A stretch of 64,000 nt of DNA. Origin: Lentilactobacillus diolivorans DSM 14421 (GTDB lineage: Bacteria > Bacillota > Bacilli > Lactobacillales > Lactobacillaceae). The position numbers were made by a program, and so were the translations under genes. The notes under the pieces were generated by a model. That model did not search any database. It saw nothing but the letters and a program-made list of their open reading frames with translations, and was not told where the DNA came from. Shown piece by piece: positions 25,899-33,502 of the stretch (positions are counted from its first letter, which is position 1; every line of letters begins with the position of its first letter). The stretch lies in the NCBI RefSeq assembly GCF_001434255.1, contig NZ_AZEY01000108.1, positions 59,859 through 123,858 on the forward strand. Reading direction: 5' to 3'.

Positions 25899-26726
25899 AT
25901 GAAAAAGCAACTATTAAAAATCCTTCTGTCCGGGTTAGTATTCTGTGGAATATTCACTATTGCTTCAGTTGCGCAAGCAAAGAAACCTTACAGTTGGTCG
26001 GTAATGGACGGTCCATTAATGTACTATACCAAGCCAAATGCCAAAGGGGATATTTGGAATTATAGTCATACCAAAAAATTGCATAACGTTAAAAACTATC
26101 GTTATACCAGTTGGCTCGTTACTAATGCTTTCACCAAGACTATTAAGGGTAAAAGAGCAATTTACTATCGAATCTATTCTGCCAATAAGAAGGTTAAAGG
26201 GCTTGTTTGGAGTGGCTACCTGACAAAGGCGATTGCCACGCCATTAGATAAAATAACCAGCAATCGGCAGTATTTAAACTACATTAATTCCAATTCTAGT
26301 CAACGTTTAACCAAGGCTTTAATTAAGTTATTTCCAAATAGTCCCATTGATATCAGCTTATCTCGTTCAATTGAGAATATTACTGCAACTGTACCTATCC
26401 AAAATCGTAATTTCACCGATTTTGTTGCAATTAGTGATCTCAAAGATCCTAATAATCCCAATCGTCATCAAGATGGAAGTATCGATAGTTATCTCTACTA
26501 TAGTTATGGTCAAGCAATTACACCACGGGTTAAACGGGTCGCTGAGATTCTTAATGCCAATGGTTATAGTGCCAGCAAACGAGCTTCGATGGGTAACTAT
26601 TCAATTGGGGTCGATGTTGTAGATGGTGCTCTTTATGGAACGGCGACTAATTCGCCATATCCGCAGCATGATGACCAGACAACCCGGTTGATTTACCAAA
26701 TATATCTTGCTAAAAGCAAAGCTTAA
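25899..26726 (+). CDS. Secreted protein of unknown function
   Basis: A 275-aa protein with a signal peptide ('LLKILLSGLVFCGIFTIASV', cleavage near 'AQA-KK'). The mature N-terminal part is Tyr/Lys/Trp-rich ('YSWSVMDGPLMYYTKPNA') and resembles the SH3-like surface proteins common in lactobacilli. The C-terminal part contains 'ITPRVKRVAEILNANGYSAS', suggesting a folded domain. No catalytic motif recognised. RBS GGAGG. A hairpin element follows at once and separates it from the convergent amidase gene. Confidence 0.7.
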   Translation: MKKQLLKILLSGLVFCGIFTIASVAQAKKPYSWSVMDGPLMYYTKPNAKGDIWNYSHTKKLHNVKNYRYTSWLVTNAFTKTIKGKRAIYYRIYSANKKVKGLVWSGYLTKAIATPLDKITSNRQYLNYINSNSSQRLTKALIKLFPNSPIDISLSRSIENITATVPIQNRNFTDFVAISDLKDPNNPNRHQDGSIDSYLYYSYGQAITPRVKRVAEILNANGYSASKRASMGNYSIGVDVVDGALYGTATNSPYPQHDDQTTRLIYQIYLAKSKA

Positions 26727-26743
26727 AAACCAGATTTGGCCAG

Positions 26744-26835
26744 CAAGCGGTTAGATCCCAGAATATAAGCCTCCTAACTTGATATTCCCGATTTTTTGGA
26801 ATATTAAGTTAGGAGGCTTATCTTATATGGCCGGA
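26744..26835 (+). repeat. Degenerate hairpin element between convergent genes
   Basis: Inner arms 26767-26788 and 26798-26819 (AAGCCTCCTAACTTGATATTCC-type) still pair over 22 positions, and the left side 'CCAGCAAGCGGTTAGATCCCAGAATAT' is intact. The right side carries a small insertion (TTATCTTATATGG) and has lost its outer arm. Confidence 0.8.
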
Positions 26836-26895
26836 AATGTCTGTTTTTGTGTTTAATAACAGTTTTGGTAGAACTAAATAACCGGTAGTTACCAG

Positions 26896-27579
26896 TTACT
26901 TAATTGTTTCATGAGTGATTGCCTCAATATCGTTCTTAGCAATCTGATCGAGATGTTGATTAATCTTTTTAAAATCATGTTTATTGGTAATGAAGCCCAT
27001 TTCAACGAGGCTGTAGTCAATACCACGGCGACGTAATACGTTGCAGTTACGCAAATTAGTTCGATAACTATAACCATGGTAAGCAGGGTTAAGACCAACG
27101 TATTTTTTGATGACGTGGGCCAATCGCCGATCACGTTTTGTAGGGATCGGTCGATGAATAATGACGTGGCCGCCATGAGCATAAGTACCGCCACCAGCGT
27201 CTAAATGAAACATAATGACAGTTGTTTTCTTGTTAATCTTATACGAGCCCTTGTGGAAAACCAAAGTGTCTCGGACAATATCGTGTTTGGGATTGTAAAA
27301 AGTGACCCGACTATTCTTGACTTCTTTAGCGTATTTCCGTAGTTTAGGTAAAAATTTTGCCCGTAAAAAATGGGCTTCGGTGGTTCCGTTACCATGAGCA
27401 CCGGGATCACCAGCACCATGACCCATAACCAGTAAGTAGTGGTGCTTGGGCTTAACGGACTTGGTAATGTTGGGCTCGGGCTTTTGAGATGCAAAGATGG
27501 TTTGCTTATATGTCAAACCAGTAATTAAGATTGCCGATAACGTGAGACAGGTGATGACAACGATTCTTAACTTTTTCAT
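26896..27579 (-). CDS. N-acetylmuramoyl-L-alanine amidase (Amidase_3)
   Basis: A 227-aa exported zinc amidase. An N-terminal hydrophobic signal/anchor ('IVVITCLTLSAILITGLTY') is followed by the catalytic domain: 'GHGAGDPGAHGNGTTE' (zinc His and Glu region), 'MFHLDAGGGTYAHGGHV' and the late 'SLVEMGFITNKHD' with the catalytic Glu. It cleaves the amide bond between muramic acid and the stem peptide. No cell-wall-binding repeats are present. RBS GAGGAGAATTCT upstream of the ATG. Confidence 0.85.
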   Translation of the reverse strand: MKKLRIVVITCLTLSAILITGLTYKQTIFASQKPEPNITKSVKPKHHYLLVMGHGAGDPGAHGNGTTEAHFLRAKFLPKLRKYAKEVKNSRVTFYNPKHDIVRDTLVFHKGSYKINKKTTVIMFHLDAGGGTYAHGGHVIIHRPIPTKRDRRLAHVIKKYVGLNPAYHGYSYRTNLRNCNVLRRRGIDYSLVEMGFITNKHDFKKINQHLDQIAKNDIEAITHETIK

Positions 27580-27787
27580 AGAATTCTCCTCTGAATTAAT
27601 GATATGTTATTAATTATACCGCTATCCATTATTTGTGATGCGATGTTTTCTGGAATTGACATCATACTCACTAGTTTAAGACTAATTTTGTTCTGATTGT
27701 GGTTCCAAAATTTTTTTGTAATTAGTATTGCAGTATTAGTATATAAAGAATATACTAAACAAACCAATTCGAAAAGGAGAAAAAATA

Positions 27788-29155
27788 ATGGATAATACTA
27801 ATTCAATGAAAGAATTTGGAAGACAAAGAATGACCCGAGTTCAAAGGATCGTTCTCTCACTAGCTTTAATTGGTGCCTTTTTGGGGGTTCTTGATACTTC
27901 AATTGTGTTTACAGGAACTGTTAAGATGGCTGATCAGCTTCATTTAAACGCCAGCGCTCTGTCTTGGGTTCAAGTTTCTTATGCATTAACTTATGCAGGA
28001 TTTATGTTGATTGGTGGTAAGTTGGGAGATATCTATGGTCGAAAATCGCTGTTTATTTCAAGTTTGATGATCTTTGGAATCGGTAGTTTGGCTGTTGGCG
28101 CAGCCACTAACGCTGTGATGATGATCAGTTTTCGAGCATTTCAAGGAATTGGGGCAGCAATTCTGGCACCAAATTGTTTAGCACTTCTAACTGATACGTT
28201 TGAGGGTCAGGCAAGACAAAAGGCAATTGGGTACTATGCGTCGGTTATTGGCGCAGGTGCAGCGATTGGGCTTGTCATTGGCGGCTTTTTCGCGACATTT
28301 GCATCTTGGCGAGTTGGTTTTTATATGAATGGACCCATTGCCTTTATCATGGTGATCATTGCCGCAAAAGTCCTAGCTAAATCAGAGACCCAAAATGGAA
28401 AAATTGATTGGGTCGGGACGATTCTGTCCATCCTTGCCATGACGTCGATTTCTTATGGCCTTGATGGCAGTCCATGGCCGATACCGACATTGATTTTGTC
28501 ACTGTTTCTTTGGATTGGATTCATTATTAGCCAAGGAAAAGTGGCCCGACCCACGATGCCCCTTGAAATCTTTAAGGACCGGGAAAGATTGGCATCTTAT
28601 GTTAGCTCACTTTTGTTTAGCTCAGCCGGGATTGGGTTTTGGTTTTATACACCGCAGCTTTTACAGGGGACCCTTGGACTTAGCCCGTTTGTTACTGCTC
28701 TTGGCATGGTACCGATGGCCGTTCTGCTCTTTATTGCCGCTGTTCGGGCGAGAAATTTGATTGCTCGCTGGGGAAATTCACGAGTAATGGTGATTGGTTT
28801 TGTGATTGTTTTGTTGTCAATGATAGAGTTATCGGTTGTTGCCCATTCAGCCAACTATGTGCTTCTACTAATTGGAACATTGGGCTATGCGATTGGTTTT
28901 GCACTCGCTTTTGCAACACTTGCGACTTCCGGATTAGCCAGGGTTCGCCATGAAGTGTCAGGAGCAGCATCCGGTGTTTACAATACGGCGCGGCAATTTG
29001 GCGGTGCCTTGGGGCTGGCAATCTTTGCTGCTTTTACGGCAAATATAACGAAAATATCAGCTGTCTTTAGTCAGTCCATGTTAATTGGCGTAGGGTTAAC
29101 GTTTGTGGGGTTGCTGTTAGTGTTAACCCTGATTGTGCCATTGGAAAGGAAATAA
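27788..29155 (+). CDS. MFS transporter, DHA2-type drug exporter
   Basis: A 455-aa membrane protein with at least 12-14 hydrophobic segments. Family motifs: 'FLGVLDTSIVFTG' in the first helix, 'GGKLGDIYGRKS' (motif A) in loop 2-3, 'FRAFQGIGAAILAP' and 'GAGAAIGLVIGG' (motif C). Likely a proton-driven multidrug or metabolite exporter; substrate unknown. RBS AAAAGGAGA. Followed 56 bp later by a regulator gene that has its own -10 box. Confidence 0.88.
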   Translation: MDNTNSMKEFGRQRMTRVQRIVLSLALIGAFLGVLDTSIVFTGTVKMADQLHLNASALSWVQVSYALTYAGFMLIGGKLGDIYGRKSLFISSLMIFGIGSLAVGAATNAVMMISFRAFQGIGAAILAPNCLALLTDTFEGQARQKAIGYYASVIGAGAAIGLVIGGFFATFASWRVGFYMNGPIAFIMVIIAAKVLAKSETQNGKIDWVGTILSILAMTSISYGLDGSPWPIPTLILSLFLWIGFIISQGKVARPTMPLEIFKDRERLASYVSSLLFSSAGIGFWFYTPQLLQGTLGLSPFVTALGMVPMAVLLFIAAVRARNLIARWGNSRVMVIGFVIVLLSMIELSVVAHSANYVLLLIGTLGYAIGFALAFATLATSGLARVRHEVSGAASGVYNTARQFGGALGLAIFAAFTANITKISAVFSQSMLIGVGLTFVGLLLVLTLIVPLERK

Positions 29156-29210
29156 TTTTAACGATAGATTTGGTATAATAGCCTATACTTAAAGAAATAA
29201 TTGGAGGCCT

Positions 29211-29651
29211 ATGATGTCCTTTTCTATCGCGTTTTCACAAGCTCTTGAAATGACGGCTTATGTTGGTATCAAGTCTCAAGAAGAGCAGTATGATTATTTA
29301 TCAATTCAAAAAATATCTGAAAAGCTTAACATCCCGATTCCAAGCATTAAAAAGATTTCGTCGTTGCTTACTAAAAACGGCATTTTAAGATCCAAAACCG
29401 GGATTTATGGTGGTTTACGATTGGCCAAACAACCTAAAGAGATTACGGTTTATGATGTCTTGATGGCAATTGAAGGCACCGGCCAGTTGTTTGAGGTTCA
29501 TAAAGATTTTGATACCAGTGCTTTTGTGCATCAAGATCGGGTGAACCGATGGCTTGAAAATAGCTCAAAAGTGTTAAACCAGGCTGAAGAAGCGATGCTG
29601 ACGGTTTTAAAAAAGACGAGCCTTGAAGATATTGGTGACATGTCAGAATAG
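29211..29651 (+). CDS. Rrf2-family transcriptional regulator
   Basis: A 146-aa winged-helix protein ('YLSIQKISEKLNIPIPSIKK', 'LLTKNGILRSKTGIYGG', 'ITVYDVLMAIEG') typical of Rrf2 regulators. It has no cysteine, so the Fe-S ligands of IscR/NsrR-type members are absent and another signal must be used. A TATAAT (29174-29179) upstream and GGAGG before the tandem ATGs (29211 or 29214) indicate independent transcription. It may control the adjacent MFS exporter. Confidence 0.85.
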   Translation: MMSFSIAFSQALEMTAYVGIKSQEEQYDYLSIQKISEKLNIPIPSIKKISSLLTKNGILRSKTGIYGGLRLAKQPKEITVYDVLMAIEGTGQLFEVHKDFDTSAFVHQDRVNRWLENSSKVLNQAEEAMLTVLKKTSLEDIGDMSE

Positions 29652-29659
29652 AATTTTGC

Positions 29660-29855
29660 GAAAATAGAGTGAGACATAAAAAGGTGGTTAACTTCCAGAG
29701 TACAACTGGATTATCCGAATATGCTCCGGGTAGAATAGTGGGATAATTCGGTTGTACGGCAGGAAGTTGCCTTTTATCTCACGTTTCCGCACGGTAATAA
29801 TCATGACTACACAAATAGGGACTGGGAAAAATTACCCTTGTCCCAGCCTCCCGTT
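29660..29855 (+). repeat. Variant hairpin element joined to the second repeat family
   Basis: Outer arms GTGAGACATAAAAAGG (about 29669) and CCTTTTATCTCAC (about 29771), and an inner stem GTACAACTGGATTATCC (about 29700) / GGATAATTCGGTTGTAC (about 29742). In this copy even the usual ATATAAG/CTTATAT boundary is replaced by GTAC on both sides while CTTCCAGA and GGCAGGAAG connectors remain. It continues into 'ACGGTAATAATCATGACTACACAAA' and 'TTGTCCCAGCCTC' (second family). It lies between convergent genes. Confidence 0.75.
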
Positions 29856-29899
29856 TTGTGTAAATGTGATTATTATTCGAGCAAAAGCATGAGGTAAAA

Positions 29900-30375
29900 A
29901 ACAGCTTCCAGCCGTGTAAGGCAGTTATCCAAATAATTAAGTTCAGAATATCTCGGTGGACTTGTTACTTAGTTAAAGAGTGGACCAGCAAGCAGACCCC
30001 GGCCATATAAGCCCCCTAACTTAATATTCCAAAATCAGGGATATTAAGTTGAACTTGTTACTTGGTTGAAACGTGGACCAGCAAGCAGGCCCCGGCCATA
30101 TAAGCCCCTTAACTTAATATCCTAAAATCAGGGATATCAAGTTGAACTTGTTACTTGGTTGAAACGTGGACCAGCAAGCAGGCCCCGGCCATATAAGCCC
30201 CCTAACTTAATATTCCAAAATCAGGAATATCTCGTTGAACTTTTTACTTGGTTGAAACGTGGACCAGCAAGCAGACTCCGGCCATATAAGCCCCCTAACC
30301 TTAATATTCCAGAATCGGGAACATTAAGGTTAGGGGGCTTATATTCTGGAGTCTAAACGCTTGCTGGTCCACTCT
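29900..30375 (-). repeat. Reverse-oriented hairpin array, 93-bp period
   Basis: 'TGGACCAGCAAGCAG' recurs at 29981, 30074, 30167 and 30260, exactly 93 bp apart. The last copy is a complete hairpin: outer arms 30259-30272 and 30359-30372, and a 23-bp inner stem 30288-30310/30318-30340 with one wobble. The earlier units have only one connector and a degenerate inner stem. The array sits downstream of eutP/pduV (minus strand) and of the variant element. Short frames across it are repeat read-through. Confidence 0.88.
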
Positions 30376-30429
30376 GTTTTTAGCCTGATTAAATTGTTGG
30401 TACATGTCACGATTCAACAAAGAATACGA

Positions 30430-30861
30430 TTAGTACTGTTTTAAATAATCCATGAATTCCTTCACGTTGGTTCCCTTGATCGCGGAAACAGTGAAAACTT
30501 TTTTAACACCGGCTTCAAGTAACCGTTTCTTGACTAAGTCGATTTGTTGTTGCGTCGCTAAATCAATTTTGGTGACGACACCAATGGATTCCTGCGTAAA
30601 CATGGTACTAAATCCAGCTGGCAGGACGATTCGCGGGTCAACGGCACTTTGCATTAAAACGACCAGCTTGGCACCGGTGGAAGTTGTTCTCAACCCTGAG
30701 TACAATTCCCGATGCTCAACGTATTCACCAGGGGTATCAATGATATTATCGTAAAATTCAATGGCTTGAGTTTTGTTGTAGCGGATGTGCATATCGCCCA
30801 TTCTTTGAATGAGGGTGGTTTTACCACAACCAATCGCGCCAACGAACATCGCTTTTTTCAT
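30430..30861 (-). CDS. EutP/PduV-family GTPase
   Basis: A 143-aa Ras-like P-loop protein: G1 'GAIGCGKTTLIQRM', G3 'DTPGEYVEHREL', G4 'VTKIDLATQ', G5 'VSAIKGTNV'. EutP and PduV occur in ethanolamine and propanediol microcompartment operons; PduV has been linked to compartment movement, and the exact role is unsettled. Here it is not in the pdu operon but is the last gene of the ECF/transcobalamin-like operon, 6 bp after the upstream stop. That ties the operon to B12-dependent diol metabolism. Confidence 0.88.
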   Translation of the reverse strand: MKKAMFVGAIGCGKTTLIQRMGDMHIRYNKTQAIEFYDNIIDTPGEYVEHRELYSGLRTTSTGAKLVVLMQSAVDPRIVLPAGFSTMFTQESIGVVTKIDLATQQQIDLVKKRLLEAGVKKVFTVSAIKGTNVKEFMDYLKQY

Positions 30862-30867
30862 GAGTGA

Positions 30868-31659
30868 TCACTCTTTATAACCGTCAACTGAGAAGTACCA
30901 GTGAACAGTTTCACCTTTCTTTAGCCGCTTAAGACCAGCTGATTTGTCAACGAATTTATGGTTAACAGAATACATCCAACCACTGCCGGGGCGGACATCG
31001 TTCTCTCTTAACCCATTAATTGAACTGACATAAATATCAGGTGTACTGGTGTAAACGAGCTTTAAATGGGTGGCTTTCAAGACGGAAAATGCGGTTGATT
31101 TCTTAGTGATGGGCATTTTGCCAGTGTAGAACGTTTTTTTATATCCGGACACTTTTAAATAGACAGTAGCGTGATGTTGGTCAGACTTTCTTGCAACCAC
31201 CACCCGTTTCTTTTCAGCGGTTCGCTTTTTAGCAGGCGTGTTTTTCTTCGCTGTTGATTGACGAGCCAATCGCGTTGAAGTGGAGGTGCCTTTTTTGGAA
31301 GCAGCCGTTGACCGGTTAGTTGGCTTAGTACCAGAATGACCTTTGGCAGCTTGGTGGGACGTTGTGGTCGAATGAGTCGTTGCCTTTGAACTCGGCTTGT
31401 TTTTTCTTGCTTGCTGGTGTTTTTGACCTTGCTTAGCTGCCTGCTTTTTGGATTGGCTGGCAGTCTGCTTGGATTTATCCGACGACTTCTTAGCCGATTT
31501 CGTTGAGGTGGGCTGTTTTTGACTGGCAGATTTTTTGGAAGCGGATTGACTCTTTTGCGTCGCAACTGGTGTTGAATGGTTGGACATGACTTGACGAACA
31601 CCGAATGCCAGACCAAACACGAGGGCGACGCCAATTAAAATACCGACAATTTTTTTCAT
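30868..31659 (-). CDS. Surface-anchored DUF4430 protein, transcobalamin beta-domain-like
   Basis: A 263-aa protein. The N-terminal membrane segment ('IVGILIGVALVFGLAFGV') has no lipobox Cys, so it is probably a signal anchor. A long Lys/Ser/Thr/Gln-rich linker (about 30-160) crosses the wall, and the C-terminal domain (about 165-263) is DUF4430: 'STAFSVLKATHLKLVYTS', 'YVSSINGLRENDV', 'GSGWMYSVNHKFVD', 'LKKGETVHWYFSVDG'. This domain corresponds to the C-terminal beta domain of transcobalamin/intrinsic factor, which caps B12. It lies 18 bp after the helical-barrel gene and in an ECF operon. Ligand B12 is inferred. Confidence 0.82.
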   Translation of the reverse strand: MKKIVGILIGVALVFGLAFGVRQVMSNHSTPVATQKSQSASKKSASQKQPTSTKSAKKSSDKSKQTASQSKKQAAKQGQKHQQARKNKPSSKATTHSTTTSHQAAKGHSGTKPTNRSTAASKKGTSTSTRLARQSTAKKNTPAKKRTAEKKRVVVARKSDQHHATVYLKVSGYKKTFYTGKMPITKKSTAFSVLKATHLKLVYTSTPDIYVSSINGLRENDVRPGSGWMYSVNHKFVDKSAGLKRLKKGETVHWYFSVDGYKE

Positions 31660-31677
31660 TTTGAAAGTTCCTAACTA

Positions 31678-32721
31678 TTAGTTCAATGTGTAAACAGAAT
31701 GCTTCTTTTGAGCCTGTTGGTAAGCAGCCGTTGCTAAATTAACTTGGCCGACACCTAAGAGTTGTGAGTAAGCACCCTTGATCGAACCGGTTTTATTAAC
31801 GTAACCGAGCATGGCACGCAATGAAGAGGCGGCTTGATTAGCTTTCGTACTGTTGTTAACAAATTTTAGTGTATTCAAGTTGGTTGAAAAGGCAATGACA
31901 ACTTCAGCGGTTGAGTTGGCATTTGGTGTATTCTTGCCTTGGAAGGTATAACCGTATGAACCAGAAGGATAGACGGCATTCTTTAAGTAGGTTTGGCCCT
32001 TGGTGATGGCACCGGTAACGGCACTGCTGTTGGTTTTACCGCGAGTTAACCCGATAACGGCCATTGAAGTCGTATCGCTGTCAACCGTGGCAAGGTTATT
32101 ACTGTAGCCCCAGCCGTTGTTGCTTTGTTGGGTCTTCACAATGGCATTGCTTAAGCTGGCTTTTGTAAACTTGGCATTGGCTGGCCGTTTAAATGACGAA
32201 CTAGCCGATAATGCAATTAAAGACTGGCTTTGAACGTTAACCGTTTGTTTGGTCATTGATTGACGGTAAAGTTGGGAAACCAAATTCATAGATTTTTTTG
32301 CCCCAGCTGGTTTGAAGTTGGTTGGATTGAGGCCAACTGCTTTCAAGCCCATAATGGCAGTTGCCAAATCAGCAGCGGTACTCTTTGAGTTAACGACCAA
32401 ATTTTTAGCGACTAAATTTTTCTGGTTTTTGGTAAATTTGTACCCGTGACCCTTTAAACCAACTAAAAGATCGGAGTAACCAGCTGCGGCACCAGTTGTT
32501 TTATAAGCCTTCTTGCTGAAAATATAAGCCGTTTTGCCAGAAAGGCCAGTTCGATTCTTAGCCATCATTTTTTTGGCGTAAGTGTAAAGCGCCTTATTTT
32601 TACTCTTTTGGTAACTGGTTGAAGCAGTTTTGACAGCTGCTTGAGAAGTAATAGCAGGAGCCATAGCACCAAATGTTAACAGACTTGCAACGGATAACAC
32701 TAATAATTTGGTTTTCTTCAT
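31678..32721 (-). CDS. Secreted alpha6/alpha6-barrel protein, transcobalamin alpha-domain-like
   Basis: A 347-aa protein with a signal peptide ('LLVLSVASLLTFGAMAPAI', cleavage near 'SQA-AV') and a body of repeated helical hairpins. The segment 'NGWGYSNNLATVDSDTTSMA' and the following 'VIGLTRG' match the prenyltransferase/terpene-cyclase-like repeat, also the fold of the alpha domain of transcobalamin and intrinsic factor ('DT.AMA..A' helix). No catalytic Asp-rich cyclase motif is evident, so a binding role fits better than an enzyme. It is encoded between the ECF S component and the DUF4430 protein; the two exported proteins probably clamp one ligand. Confidence 0.78.
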   Translation of the reverse strand: MKKTKLLVLSVASLLTFGAMAPAITSQAAVKTASTSYQKSKNKALYTYAKKMMAKNRTGLSGKTAYIFSKKAYKTTGAAAGYSDLLVGLKGHGYKFTKNQKNLVAKNLVVNSKSTAADLATAIMGLKAVGLNPTNFKPAGAKKSMNLVSQLYRQSMTKQTVNVQSQSLIALSASSSFKRPANAKFTKASLSNAIVKTQQSNNGWGYSNNLATVDSDTTSMAVIGLTRGKTNSSAVTGAITKGQTYLKNAVYPSGSYGYTFQGKNTPNANSTAEVVIAFSTNLNTLKFVNNSTKANQAASSLRAMLGYVNKTGSIKGAYSQLLGVGQVNLATAAYQQAQKKHSVYTLN

Positions 32722-32741
32722 GAATAATCACACTTTCAAAT

Positions 32742-33443
32742 TTATTTAGATAGTAACTGATACTTCTGAACTAAACGATTAAATAATAGTTCCCATGGTT
32801 TGTACAAAAAGGTTAATAACAAAACGTTGGCTCCGGCATGGAGAGCATCAAACGGTACGCTGGCACCGAATGCTAAAATGAAACTTTTTAAATTGAGCGG
32901 ATTAATATAGGCTAATGCGTACCAAAGATCCATAATCCAACCGAATAAGAAGCCCCAAACGCCGCCAAAAATAACGACCAAGAGCAGACTTTTCTTAATC
33001 CTGGTTTTGCCTAAAAGACCAGCCGTTAATCCCATTAACCCCCAAGCAAGCATTTGCCATGGTGTCCATGGCCCCTGGCCTAAGAACATGTTTGAGACTA
33101 AAGCGGTTGTTGATCCGGTGATAAAACCTAATTCGGGTCCCAAGCTGATGCCACCGATAATGATGATAAAGCTGGCAGCTTGAACGCTTGGAATAGCAGC
33201 GAGTGGTACCCGACCGGCAACCGCCAACGCAATTAAAATTGCAATGAACATTAATGTTTTGGTTCTGATTGGCTCACGTTCAAAGCGCCAATATGCTGGC
33301 AGGATACTACATAGTAAACACATAAAACTAAATAGCAGATAATGTTTTCCTCGTAATAGAAGTAGCAACACTAAAAAGGTCATCATTAACAGAACAGCGA
33401 TTAGCAGCCGATGAACATAGGTTAGATCAAGAAGTTTTTTCAA
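32742..33443 (-). CDS. ECF transporter substrate-binding (S) component, probable cobalamin type
   Basis: A 233-aa membrane protein with six or more hydrophobic segments. The core 'LAVAGRVPLAAIPSVQAASF' followed by 'GGISLGPELGFITGSTTAL' is typical of ECF S components, and 'GQGPWTPWQMLAWGLMGLT' is shared with S components annotated for cobalamin (CbrT-like), as far as I can judge by eye. TTG 33443 is preferred (GGGGGTGAG upstream); TTG 33464 would overlap that site. It lies after the fused ATPase gene and before the two exported proteins. Substrate inferred from context. Confidence 0.8.
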   Translation of the reverse strand: MKKLLDLTYVHRLLIAVLLMMTFLVLLLLLRGKHYLLFSFMCLLCSILPAYWRFEREPIRTKTLMFIAILIALAVAGRVPLAAIPSVQAASFIIIIGGISLGPELGFITGSTTALVSNMFLGQGPWTPWQMLAWGLMGLTAGLLGKTRIKKSLLLVVIFGGVWGFLFGWIMDLWYALAYINPLNLKSFILAFGASVPFDALHAGANVLLLTFLYKPWELLFNRLVQKYQLLSK

Positions 33444-33502
33444 GCATGACTCACCCCCTTTCAAGTCACTTCCAAAGCTAATTGATATTAATTGGTTAAC
33501 CC

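Noticed and set aside
27788-29155. MFS gene as a pdu- or B12-related transporter
   Set aside because: Motifs are those of drug exporters (DHA2) and it is separated from B12 genes by convergent repeats.
30159-30356. 65-codon frame in the 29.9-30.4 kb array
   Set aside because: Translation of the repeat units; similar false frames appear at 2626-2856, 11900-12176, 36352-36561, 50188-50370 and 58171-58383.
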